Positions 45,688 through 56,493 of a stretch of 64,000 bases of DNA are shown here, piece after piece (within the stretch, counting starts at the first letter, position 1; every line of letters begins with the position of its first letter). Position numbers and translations under genes: made by a program. Under the pieces are notes generated by a model. It ran no database searches, was not told the DNA's origin, and worked only from the letters and a program-made list of their open reading frames with translations. Source of the DNA: Triticum aestivum (Eukaryota; Streptophyta; Magnoliopsida; Poales; Poaceae); the NCBI RefSeq assembly GCF_018294505.1, contig NC_057800.1, positions 476,904,530 to 476,968,529 of the forward strand. The letters run 5' to 3'.

Positions 45688-48600
45688 ATGACATCGTCCA
45701 CCGCAACAGCTTGACGTCCCTCGTCCACCTCCCCGGATGAGGATCCGTCATCCATCTCGTCGTCCCGCCGGTTCAGCCGCCCCGCCCTCCACCTCCAAGG
45801 AGCTACTCCGACGATCGCCTCGTCTATCCCGGCTGCTCCATCCCCACAGCGTCGCCTTAACCTGCTCCACCAGAATAGCAGCATCCTCACTGACTCCTTG
45901 GACGAAGCTGAGGCCTACTCGACGCCACCAAAGAGGTTGTACACTCATCACATCACACCTTCTCCTTAGCTCGACCTCCGGGCGCCGACGGTGCTCCATC
46001 CCGCACCCCCATGGAGCGGCTACCTTGAAGCCAGCGCCGCGAGCGACATCTCCACGGCGGCTCTCCCCCAGTGTGAGGCCCCTTTGGCAGTGGCGTCCAT
46101 ACCAGCCGGATCTGCTGCTGCTGCTCCAGCTCGCGCTGCTACTGCTGCTCTCCCCCTTTCTCGTGATGCTGCTCTGCTCCGATTTAGCTACACTTCAGTC
46201 GACTGAATCGACTTTTGCGTCAGTCGGTTTTCAGGGGGTCCGGGGGCTCGCCGGAGTTAAGGAAGAACCACCCGCAGCAGGGACGGGGGCTCGCCAGAGA
46301 GGTACCCCACTATCTATATTAGGGTTCAGAGTGGGGCCGGGGGGCCTATAGGGCTGGCCGGGGCGGCGGTGGACCGGTGGTGGGGAGTTGTTTCGGGGCG
46401 GTGAGGCGGCACTGGGGCCGGCGGTTCGGCCGGTGGTGGCTAGCGGCTCAGGTGGTGCAGGTTGAAGATGAACTACAGGCCCTCCCTAAACTACATGTCA
46501 AGTGCCTCTCTGCTACCATTGCGTTCATTTTCGACAGTAACATTCAGATTCCACAGTAAATTTCAATTTCGATAGTTAAGTTCAGAGTCAACAGTTTTTA
46601 CCTCATCTGTTGTAGTCAGGTGGTTTTTGGTGACGTAAATTTTACATCTATTTTACATCATCTATTGGAGATGCTATTAGAATCCACTTGAGATTGGTGA
46701 TGTCTGTCTTGTGCTGCTTCAGCCTTAACGTCTTACGGCTCACTAGGGCTGCTCCAACGACAGAACAATCTATCACAACAAAGTAGTGCCCTGGACGCCG
46801 TCTACAGATTCCTCAGATCTTCCTCCACACCTTGGACAGCCATCTCTGCCTCAACTGCTTCAGCGACCAACCCAATGATGCTGAGGTCGGCACGACTACG
46901 GCAAATAGGTTGTACACTTGTTGCATCACTTATTACTATACATTCATGTCGATCCATTAGGGCTATTTTGGTTCAAGGAAAAACAAAGCAATAGGGAATT
47001 TTCCAATGGCACTCTACTATTCAATTATTCATGCATTTTGTTGAAAGGAATGAAGCAAAACATCCACCTGGACCTACTTTTCAAAATCCTATGCATGAAA
47101 ACAAGACCAAGTGCATTAGTGGCAGAATAACATTCTAATTGTACACGCTTTCATATGGTTTCACTTTATTTTGGTCATGTTTCTTTGCATTCCTCTGCTC
47201 TTCCAATTCCTATAAACCAAACACTCAAGTTGACAGAAACCATGTGTTTACAAATGCTCTGTTTACCATGTGCATTCCTATCCTATTTCGGTGTTTTTCC
47301 TATCCCTGCGTTTTTGGAATCATGCAAGCCAAATGAGCCCTTACAGAATTACTTCAGTTACAGGTAGGTGTCGAAGGGAACTTTGCGTGGTTTGTCCTGC
47401 TCCTGCCGCGATGTCGTCCACCTCAATTGAGCTGCTCCATCGACAGAAACATCCACCAAACCAGACATCACGACTCCTGACCATCTTTCGCCACCTTAGA
47501 TCTCCTTCCCTGCCGCCGGCACCCACTGCAACGGCATCACCATCATCGACTCAGTAGATGAACCTGAGGAGTACATGGGTCCACAAGAGAGGTCACACTC
47601 TTTTGTTTCTGCTTATGTTATGCATTGCTTAAAATTACCTGCTACTTTATTGTCATGTTCACCTCTTGGACTCCAAGTCAGGTCCAAATTAATGTTCAAA
47701 CTTGAGTTCTAAATTAGTTGTGGGGCACATATCGAGGAAGTAATGAATAGTATGTCTGTCTAATGCCTATGTTGTTCATCTTGGGTGGGAAACAAATAGT
47801 AAAGCAATCATCATCTGTCTTTTTATTAAATTAAAGCAATCATCAGCCTGCTATCATTATTTTTGGATCCATCCACTGGTTGTTAGCATCACTCTAAATT
47901 TCTACATGCTCTCCTTACATAATCTCAGCATATTTTTTTCGTATGCATGTCATATATTGTACACAGTCATGCTGAACATGTAGAGAAAAAGAGAAGAGTT
48001 TTGCGCGGCAATACAATGTCATGCAGACATCGCTCCGTGGTGGGTTCAATGGCAAACCCTCCCCACCCCTCTCCAGATTGAAATCCAGAGGAAGATATCT
48101 GTTCTGAGGCGGATTCAGACGTCACTGACCACTCGTATTTACCCCCCAAGGTCTTTGATCTACCTTGGCATGATGATGTTAGTCATATCATGCATATGTT
48201 GCCTTGAAGTGCCTACTTTTGACATCATATATGTCATCTTCTTAGTTTAGACATGTTCTATAATGCCACCTGTTTAGTTTCTATATCATATATGGGAATT
48301 ATGCAGTCTCATATCGTTTAGCTAGCCATAATATACGTGAAATGTGCAATGCCATCATGTTTAACTAGGCATCAGATATTTGAATGATATCTTGCCCATC
48401 CTTTTCTTCATTACATTTCCATTTGTCGACAATGTTTGTACATTAAACTACTCTTCCTGTGAATCAGCCATTTGGGTGGGAGATTGAAAAATCTGGAGTG
48501 AAAACAAGGCCTTTAGAGCATATAGTGCTACCTGTCGAAGCAGATCTCTTGTTGGGTCCCGATAGCTCCTCGGAGATGGATTCAGAGACAGATGACCAGT

Positions 48601-51296
48601 CCTATTCCCCCACCGAGGTGTATGCTCTAACTTGGCACGGTTATACTGCTCATCTCATGCATATGGTATCTTGCATTGCATAGTTTAGACATCACATACA
48701 CAATATCTAACACCATGTTCTTAGTTCAGACATCATATCTAATGCCCTCTGTTTAGCATATAAATCACACATGTGAATTAAATGATGCGATCCTGATTAC
48801 TTAGATAACATGTAGGTGAATTATGTCATGCGATCATGTTTAGTTATTCATCATATCTTTGAATTATGTTATGCTATGCTATCCAGTTTAGATAGACATC
48901 ATATATGTGAACTTATGTCACGCTATCTGTTTTAGTTAAACAATATACATGTCAACTATTTCATGCCCTCTTTTTTCCACACTATCTATTGCATTTGTCT
49001 CTCATACAATGTCTGTACATTCAACTATGTTTCCTGTTTATCAGCCATTTGAATTGGAGCGGGTGATGCCAGCATCTAGTGGACTAAAAACACGGTCTTC
49101 AAATAAAACAGTGCTACCTCTTGGTGGAGATAGCACCCCGATTGGACATGCATGAGAACCAGCCCTACCACACATAACCCAAACTCTCGCTGATTGTAAC
49201 CCTACTGCGATGGACAGAGAACCAGCTAAAATAGTGCTACCTCTTGGTGGAGATAGCACCCCGGTTGTACATGCACGAGAACCAACCCTACCACACATAA
49301 CCCAAACTCTCATAGATTGTACCCCTACTGCGATGGACAGAGAACCAACTTCACCCAATCTAACCCCAACCCCAGCAGATAGTAACCCGGTTCCTGTTGA
49401 CACAACACCATCTCCACCATAGAGCTCCCAAACAAGAGCAGTTAGTAAGGCAGCTCCAGTGCCCAAAGGGCCAGTACTACCACGGCGAACCCCAACTCCA
49501 CCAGTTAGTACGCCTATTCCTGTGGAGGAAGCACAACCAGCTAGTCGTAGTTTAGCATCTATCGCATTTGATGTTGTTAAATCGTATGTGCGTATCTTCC
49601 CATCTTGGAAATATTATAATGAAGATGAAGGAAAATGCCAGTTGCAAGTGTTTGTCCAGGAGTTATGTGTAGGTAATGTTATTCATAGCAATTACTTTGC
49701 TTTGTCCCATACATCCTACCTCCATGATAGTTATAATACAACAAAATTTCCCATTTTTCTCTATAGAGAAGGACCGATTTGGAAACACAGGCTGAGGTAA
49801 CCTGTGCTAATACCTCTGCTATCTTCAAGAATGCTTGGTAGCAGTATCGGAATTACCTGAAGAAAACGTACTTCACCGGCAAAGAAACTCATCAAATTCC
49901 CTTACGTTCTCCTGCGACACATTTACTAGATGATGACTGGGAATGCCTTGTTCTGTACTGGTCCCGAACCAAGAATGTGGTAAGGTCTATGAGATCATTT
50001 TCTATTTTAAGTACTATATTCTTGCGTCTTATTGTACTCTATTCATGTAGAACAAGTGCCTAAACCTGAAGAACAACTGTTCTAATTTAAGATTCCATTG
50101 CTATCATAGTTCAAAAAAGCGCTAGGCGTTAATTGTGCATTTTGCCACCGCCTTGCGCTTTACTGACCAAAGCGCATGCTTATGCGCAGTTATGCATAGA
50201 TTAAGCGTAGTTATGCACAATACGTTTCGCCAACACCTAGAGCCTAGGCGCGCGTAAGTGCTCGCTTAGGCGCGCCTTTTTCTAACTATGATTGATGTCG
50301 TGCATACTACTTTGCTCTTGTATCACTGTATTTACTCATACAAACTTATTTTTAAATTGAAGGATCCAATCAAAACTCCAATGGCACAGCAGGTATGTTC
50401 ACGCATGTTTCTTTAACAGGCTTGCTCTTATCAATAGCTCTATTGATTTCAATTTCAACTGTGTATACAGTTGACTTCTCATATCATCCACATTACTAGC
50501 ATCACAACAGAGCCAATAGTGTTGTTGTACATGTAGACCCGTGGTACCCATCTGAAATCTTGTTTTGCCGTGTAGTTTCCCATGCTTTGTATTCTTTCAC
50601 TGCTGCTTTGTCTTGAACTGATATGATTTGAACTGTGTCTCTATTTTGATTTGGCAAGACAATGAGTGACCATAGGACATAGATATATGTTTGTTTGATG
50701 CTTTTATTATGTACTTGTACTTGGCAATAGAAGACTTGGTAGTTTAATCCTGTCCACCTTACTAATGAACGGGTTCACCGAAATGAGTTTCATATACTAG
50801 TACATGCTAAACCTGTTATGTGTCTGCTTGTTTCTTCTTTTAGAATGCTGACAGAATATTGGGGAAGAGTGCCTTATTAAGCAATGGTAAAGGAAGTAAT
50901 GCAGATAAGGTTCAGGATAGTGACACATCCTTGTTGGTCTCCAACAAAGTTGATAAAACAGCTAAGGAAGACTATCTCGAAGACAGTGATACAACCCCAA
51001 AGTCTTGTCTTGGTTTAGTGTTCGAGTTACTGGCCACTACCGCTTGCACAAGCTATTCAAACTCATTGTCCGAATCCGTTTGGTTTCTTGGGTATCAACT
51101 ACAAGCTGAAAGACATCGATCAGTTGTGCTACGACAATAAGCGGAAGGACTGCGGAAGTCCCTGGAGCATTCAGATGCATACTTTCTGGTGCAACAGCAA
51201 GCGTTGGGGGATTTTGGCGCCAAACAGGACAAAGCTAATAAGCTTGCTAAGATTATTGCCAGCATGGTGAATACCACGTTTCTTGAGCTCTTTTGA
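45688..51296 (+). pseudogene. CACTA ORF1-like gene (plant Ptta/En/Spm-type protein), spliced, broken
   Basis: Exon-like segments with consensus splice sites run 45688-45935, (46738-46908), (47408-47591), 47967-48150, 48468-48617, 49045-49668, 49767-49979, 50363-50392 and 50844-51296; the last five join in phase 0. A conserved core stands out: FDVVKSYVRIFPSWKYYNED and, in the next exon, QYRNYLKKTYFTG...DDDWECLVLYW, typical of the plant Ptta/En/Spm transposase-associated family (Pfam Transposase_24). The C-terminal exon is a Gln/Lys-rich helix (SLEHSDAYFLVQQQAL), likely a coiled coil. In-frame stops: 45712, 49153, 49420, 49839 and 51138. In En/Spm the ORF1-type product binds subterminal repeats and works with the TNPD transposase (family knowledge). 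TNPD is not found here, so this copy is inactive. Confidence 0.75.
49105..49350 (+). repeat. 123-nt in-frame tandem duplication within the ORF1-like gene
   Basis: Two units each reading VLPLGGDSTP...LPHITQTL...PTAMDREP. The first unit carries a TGA where the second has CGA. A third, Pro-rich stretch (49351-49420) looks like a decayed continuation. Confidence 0.85.
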
Positions 51297-51600
51297 AGTT
51301 GTTTCAGTTATGCTCTTGTTTTGTTGCCACGTTTATTTGCACTGGTGTCCAATTTTGATGGCCAGTGTATGTAATATGCTGCTTTGTTCCCTATATTTGC
51401 ACTGGTGGCAAACTTTGATGCCCAGTGGATGTAATATGTGTAATAGAGGTAATAGGCTAGCGTTAATTGCTTGCTTATTTATTTCCTTATTGTCTTGTTT
51501 AGTTGTTTGCTTGTAGTCACTGCAGTTCTTTTTCTGTGTTTTTCTAGTGGCCCCAATAACCTATTTTTGGAAACTAGGCCAAAATAATCATGGCAACACA
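51297..51600 (+). other. 3' flank of the ORF1-like gene
   Basis: T-rich sequence with a duplicated TTTGCACTGGTG...TTTTGATG(G/C)CCAGTG(T/G)ATGTAATATG module (51336, 51396), possibly duplicated 3' UTR. No gene. Confidence 0.5.
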
Positions 51601-52807
51601 TGGACTATTGTAACCATGGGCCTCCTGCGGGTCGTATGATCCATGGGCCTTCTATGGGCCATAGGATCCATTGGCCTTCTATACGGGTCGTAGGATCCAT
51701 TGGCCTTCTACGGGCCGTACGATCCATGGGCCTTTTACGGGTCGTACGATCCATGGGCCTTCTACGGGGCGTATCATCATTTCGCCAATCATGGGTCGTA
51801 CTATTCATGGACAATAACGGGCCGTTAATAGGCCGTATTTGGTAACTCTATGAAAACAGCCCAACGGGTTTTTTCGACATGAAAACGGCCCAACGTGTTA
51901 ACAGGCCACAAACGGGCCAACTGTAACCACGGGCTGGATTTGGCCCACAAGCAGAAAATGACAGTAACGGACCGTAAGTAACCGAATGCTGGAAATGAGC
52001 CCAAGAATAAATGGGCCCTCATAAGGCCGAAAGATAATATGGGTTGGAAATGGCCCAACGGAATAATGGGTCGTTAATGGGTATAAAGTGATACACTGTT
52101 CATTATGGGCCAGTTTTACCACATGACGTTAAGGGGCCGAGGGTTACTAAGGGCCTCATATGGGCCGAAAGACGTCATGGGCCATACATGGGCCGGAAGT
52201 TAAAATGGGTTGGAATTATATTGGACGGCCCAGATGATTCTACTGGGCCTAATTCGGATAGGCCGTAAACGGGCCCTGGGATAGCGGGTTGTAAATTGGC
52301 TATATGCGAACAGGCCGTTAACAGGCTTGCCGTGGGCTGACCCGCCACCTTTTAACCAAGTCTAACGGGTCGGCCTTTTCACAGGAATGGGCCTCTGTTG
52401 GGTCGTGCCACGTGTTGATGTATCATAGGCACTTTGGGTCCAATGAGTGGATGACATATGTCCCAACGGTGAGCCGACACGTGTTTCCTCCAGCCAATGA
52501 TGATTTTACACGTGGAAAGTCCCCATTGGTCGGGGCTGTTAATGGATTCTCGGATCCAAAACCGGACCCGATAGCTTAACAGTGTTCCGTTACGGTGGAT
52601 GCCACGTGTCGGTCACCCTTGACGAAAGCACTTCTGTGACACACGATTTATCGTCATGGAAGTGGACACTTCCGTGATGATAATTTTGGTAATGTCATGG
52701 AACACTTCTACGACAGCACATGTATGACTATCTTGATTCTGTCATAAATTTGTCATGGATGTACATGCATGATAGAAAACATGACCTACTGTGACAAACA
52801 CGTATCA
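51601..52807 (+). repeat. Right subterminal repeats of the CACTA element
   Basis: About six units of the form GATCCATGGGCCTTCTACGG (51638-51790), then many diverged GGGCCGTTAATGGGC / GGCCCAACG units to about 52400. Near the end, ACTTCCGTGATGATAATT (52668) and GTATCATCACGGAAGTG (52802) are inverted copies of the terminal motif. Confidence 0.85.
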
Positions 52808-52834
52808 TCACGGAAGTGTATTTTTTTGGTACTG
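52808..52834 (-). repeat. CACTA right terminal inverted repeat
   Basis: Read inward: CAGTACCAAAAAAATACACT then TCCGTGA. Matches the left end except at the third base and a few internal sites. Followed by TAA and the Angela LTR. Confidence 0.82.
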
Positions 52835-53895
52835 TAACTTCTCCCGGGGGGTTCCGGTAACCTCCCGGTACTCCGTAAAAATGCCCGAACCACTCGGAAC
52901 CATTCCAATGTCCAAATGCAACCTTCCAATATATGAATATTTACCTCTCGACCATTTTGAGACTCCTCGTCATGTCTGTGATCTCATTCACTACTTCGAA
53001 CAAGCTTTGGTCATCAAATCACATAACTCATAATACAAATTGTCATCGAACGTTAAGCGTGCGGACCCTACGGGTTCGAGAACTATGTAGACATGACCGA
53101 GACACATCTCCGGTCAATAACCAATAGTGAAACCTAGATGCTCATATTGGCTCCTACATATTCTTTGAAGATCTTTATCGGTCAAACCGCATAACAACAT
53201 ACGTTGTTCCCTTTGTCATTGGTATGTTACTTTCCCGAGATTCGATTGTTGGTATCACCATACCTAGTTCAATATCGTTACCGGCAATTCTCTTTACTCA
53301 CTCCGTAATGCATCATCCCACAACTAACTCATTAGTCACATTGCTTGCAAGGCTTATAGTGATGTGCATTACGAGAGGGCCCAAACATACCTCTCCGATA
53401 CACGGAGTGACAAATCCTAATCTCGATCTATGCCAACCCAACAAACACCTTTGGAGACATCTATAGAGCATCTTTATAATCACCCAGTTATGTTGTGACG
53501 TTTGATAGCACACAAGGTCTTCCTCCGGTATTCGGGAGTTGCATAATCTCATAGTCAGAGGAACATGTATAAGTCATGATGAAAGCAATAGCAATAAAAC
53601 TAAACGATCATTTATGCTAAGCTAACAGATGGGTCTTGTCTATCACATCATTCTCTAATGATGTGATCTCGTTCATCAAATGACAACACATGTCTATGGT
53701 TAGGAAACATAACCTTCTTTGATTAACGAGCTAGTCAAGCAGAGGCATACTAGGGACACTTTGTTTTGTCTATGTATTCACACATGTACTAAGTTTCCGG
53801 TTAATACAATTCTAGCATGAATAATAAACATTTATCATGATATAAGGAAATATAAATAACAAATTTATTATTTCCTCTAGGGCATATTTCCTTCA
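52835..53895 (+). repeat. Angela-type solo LTR, segment 3
   Basis: From CTTCTCCCGGGGGGTTCCGG through AACGTTAAGCGTGCGGACCC to the CA end at 53895. It completes the LTR begun at 13442. Frames here (e.g. 53224-53466) are chance. Confidence 0.93.
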
Positions 53896-54060
53896 GTCCT
53901 TGTCGTCTTCATCCGCATTACCTAGGCTGCCACTAGTGTCGTCTTCGTCATCAAAATAAGTGCCGCCCTCATCCGCCACGATCACAGCCGTGTCATCCTT
54001 GGGGGCAAACTCCGCAACCAGGGCGTCCACATGATCATCCACCCAGTGCGTTAGGTTCTC
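53896..54060 (-). pseudogene. Acidic ORF fragment on the minus strand, split by the Angela LTR
   Basis: The minus strand is open from about 54057 and reads THWVDDHVDALVAEFAPK, then an Asp/Glu-rich tail, running into the target duplication and on to the codons at 13441-13410. The start is lost at the junction with plus-strand LTR sequence near 54061. Codon use is GC-rich and convincing, but I do not recognise the protein; a gag-like C-terminus of a retroelement is likely. Confidence 0.5.
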
Positions 54061-54364
54061 CTGGATTTATTTATTAATATTATAAAAATATATTTCTACC
54101 ATCCATATTACACTTTTATCACCATCTCTTCGCCGAACTAGTGCACCTATACAATTTGCCATTGTATTGGGTGCATTGGGGACACAAGAGATTTCTTGTA
54201 TTTGGTTGCAGGGTCGTTTGAGCGAGACCATCTTCATCCTACACCTCTCACGGATTGATAAACTTAGGTCATCCATTTGAGGGAAAATTTCTATTGTCCT
54301 ACAAAACTCTGCACTTGGAGGCCCAACACGTGTCTACAAGAATAAAGTTACGTAGTAGACATCA
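54061..54364 (+). repeat. Right end of a gypsy LTR (truncated)
   Basis: Plus-strand LTR tail ending TAGTAGACATCA, followed by a tRNA-Asp primer site. It contains ACTAGTGCACCTATACAATT, a stretch I associate with common Triticeae gypsy LTRs. The left part is missing. Confidence 0.75.
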
Positions 54365-54374
54365 AGCTCTTTTC

Positions 54375-54392
54375 TGGCGCCGTTGTCGGGGA
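54375..54392 (+). other. Primer binding site (tRNA-Asp type)
   Basis: TGGCGCCGTTGTCGGGGA, 10 bases after the LTR end; one difference from the canonical form. Confidence 0.85.
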
Positions 54393-54756
54393 GTTGAGTG
54401 CATGAAGGTATATCTTTAGATATTGCAATTGAATCTTTTATTTTCTTGTTTATCACAAGTTTGGTTTATAAAATAAAACTACATAAAAATTGAATTTAGG
54501 TTGCGTCATATTATTGATCATCTTTATAATATCTTTCTGGAAAATGATGGTTCGAAAAATTGTGCTCAATTGTTAGAAGAACATGTTAATAAAATTGTTG
54601 GCACAAAATATGTGAATGATGAGCATGATTGCAATGTTGTTAGTGTGAATTATTTGAATATCCAAAATGCTAATGATGATTGCACAAGTCATGACAAAAA
54701 AAATTCTTATAAGCATGTCACTTTTTGCGGAGTGAATTGGGATTGCAATTGCACAC
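54393..54756 (+). pseudogene. 5' interior of the truncated gypsy element
   Basis: AT-rich leader, then an open frame from about 54501 (RHIIDHLYNIFLENDG..., Asn/Asp/His-rich) of about 85 codons. It ends where the next LTR starts at 54757; the codons after that belong to the LTR. No domain recognised. It occupies the position of gag in its element. Confidence 0.45.
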
Positions 54757-56266
54757 TGATACGTCCATTTTTCATCATGTTTTCTTATTGTTATTTATAA
54801 TGTTTTTATCCATAATAATGCTTTTCAAACTAATTCTAATGCCTTTTCTCTCATAATTTGCAAGGAACATACCAAGAGGGAGAATTCCGACAGCTAGAAA
54901 TCTGGACCTGGAAAAGCTACGTCAGGCCACCTATTCTGCACAACTCCAAATAAGCTGAAACTTCACAGAGATTTTTTATGGATTATTTAAGATAATGGAG
55001 CCAATAAACACCAGAGGGGGGCCACCAGGTGGGCACAACCCACCTAGGCGCTCCAGGCCCCCCAGGCGCGCCCTGGTGGGTTGTGGCCTCCTTGGCCCAC
55101 CACTGTTGCCCATCTTTTGGTATATAAGTCATTTTCACCGAGAAAAATTAAGGAGAGGACTTTCGGGACGAAGCGCCGCCGCCTCGAGGCGGAACTTGGG
55201 CAGGAGCACTTTTGCCCTTCGGCGGAGCGATTCCGCTGGGGGAACTTCCCTCCCGGAGGGGGAAATCATCATCATCACCAACAACTCTCCCATCTTGGGG
55301 AGGGAAATCTACATCAACATCTTTAATAGCACCATCTCCTCTCAAACCCTAGTTCATCTCTTATGTTCAATCTTGTTAGCGGAACTATAGATTGGTACTT
55401 GTGGGTGACTAGTAGTGTTGATTACATCTTGTAGTTGATTACTATATGGTTTATTTGGTGGAAGATTATATGTTCAGATCCATTATGCTATTTAATACCC
55501 CTCTGATCTTGAGCATGATTATTATTTTTGAGTAGTTACCTTTGTTCTTGAGGTCACGGGAGAAATCATGTTGCAAGTAATCATGTGAATTTGATATGTG
55601 TTCGATATTTTGATAGTATGTATGTTGTGATTCCCTTAGTGGTGTCATGTGAACATCGACTACATGACACTTCACCATATTTGGACCTAAGGGAATGCAT
55701 TGTGGAGTAGCAATTAGATGGTGGGTTGCGAGAGTGACAGAATCTTAAATCCCAGTTTATGCGCTATTCCATAAGGGACCGATTGGATCCAAAAGTTTAA
55801 TGCTATGGTTATAATTTATTCTTAATACTTTTCTCGTAGTTGCGGATGCTTGCGGGAGGGTTAATCATAAGTAGGAGGTTTGTCCAAGTAAGAACAGTAC
55901 CTAAGCACCGGTCCACCCACATATCAAATTATCAAAGTAGCGAACACAAACCGAACCAACATGATGAAAGTGACTAGATGAAATTCCCGTGTACCCTCAA
56001 GAATGCTTTGCTTATCATAAGAGACCGTTTTGGCCTGTCCTTTGACTCAAAAGGATTGGCTACCTTGCTGCACGTTTATTACTACTATAGTTACTTGCTC
56101 GTTACAAATTATCTTACTATCAAACTACTCGCTACTTACAATTTCAGCACTTGCAGATAATACCTTACTGAAAACCACTTGTCATTTCCTTCTGCTCCTC
56201 ATTGGGTTCGACACTCTTACTTATCGAAAAGAGCTACAATTGATCCCCTATACTTGTGAGTTATCA
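54757..56266 (+). repeat. 5' LTR of an Athila-like gypsy element
   Basis: 1510 bp, TGATACGTCCATTTTTCATC...GTGAGTTATCA, followed by a primer site and gag-pol. The TATA box is near 55121. The 3' LTR is outside the window. The probable target copy is CACAC at 54752-54756, which cannot be checked here. Confidence 0.85.
55121..55128 (+). promoter_or_regulatory. Athila-like LTR TATA box
   Basis: TATATAAG after CATCTTTTGG, within the LTR; likely promoter by position. Confidence 0.5.
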
Positions 56267-56277
56267 AGGCTATTTTC

Positions 56278-56295
56278 TGGCACCGTTGCCGGGAA
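56278..56295 (+). other. Primer binding site (tRNA-Asp type)
   Basis: TGGCACCGTTGCCGGGAA, 11 bases after the LTR; two differences from the canonical sequence. Confidence 0.85.
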
Positions 56296-56493
56296 GTGAA
56301 GCGCCTTTGGAAAAGCATTGGCATGGTATAGGCTATGCGATGATATTGGATCATGGAATTGGAATTGTTTGAAATTGGTGTTCCACCAAAAAATTTATCC
56401 TTTGCTTCTAGTTCATCGTGATCGGAATTATATATATAATTTTTGGCCTCATGAAGGAGAAAGTATCGTCTAGCTTGGGGGAGGCTTAAGTCA

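Larger units (their letters stand above)
21930..52834 (+). mobile_element. 30.9-kb CACTA (En/Spm) transposon, TSD TAA
   Basis: The left end is CACTACAAAAAAGATACA...CGTGA. The right end, read inward, is CAGTACCAAAAAAATACACTTCCGTGA: the same repeat with a damaged terminal base. TAA flanks it at 21927-21929 and 52835-52837, and the Angela LTR is continuous across the site. Both subterminal regions carry short repeat arrays, as CACTA elements do. It holds one spliced ORF1-like gene on the plus strand. I find no TNPD-type transposase. The unusual length comes partly from a 4.4-kb solo LTR and about 15 kb of duplicated anonymous DNA. Confidence 0.88.
13442..53895 (+). mobile_element. Angela/BARE-type solo LTR, interrupted twice, TSD GTCCT
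   Basis: Starts TGTTGGGGAATG and ends GGGCATATTTCCTTCA. GTCCT is present at 13437-13441 and 53896-53900. After removing a Sabrina-type element and a CACTA element, about 1.74 kb remains, the length expected for an Angela LTR. There is no interior or second LTR, so it is a solo LTR formed by recombination between the two LTRs of a full copy. Its three pieces are listed separately. Confidence 0.92.

Noticed and set aside
45737..46351. 204-codon frame near the ORF1-like gene start
   Set aside because: The reading frame that fits the acidic exon (SLDEAEAYSTPP) is a different one starting at 45688; this frame runs through the predicted donor into intron.
52120..52600. GGCCC-rich repeats as an rRNA spacer or centromeric satellite
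   Set aside because: They lie between the ORF1-like gene and the CACTA right end, as subterminal repeats do; no unit length typical of those satellites.
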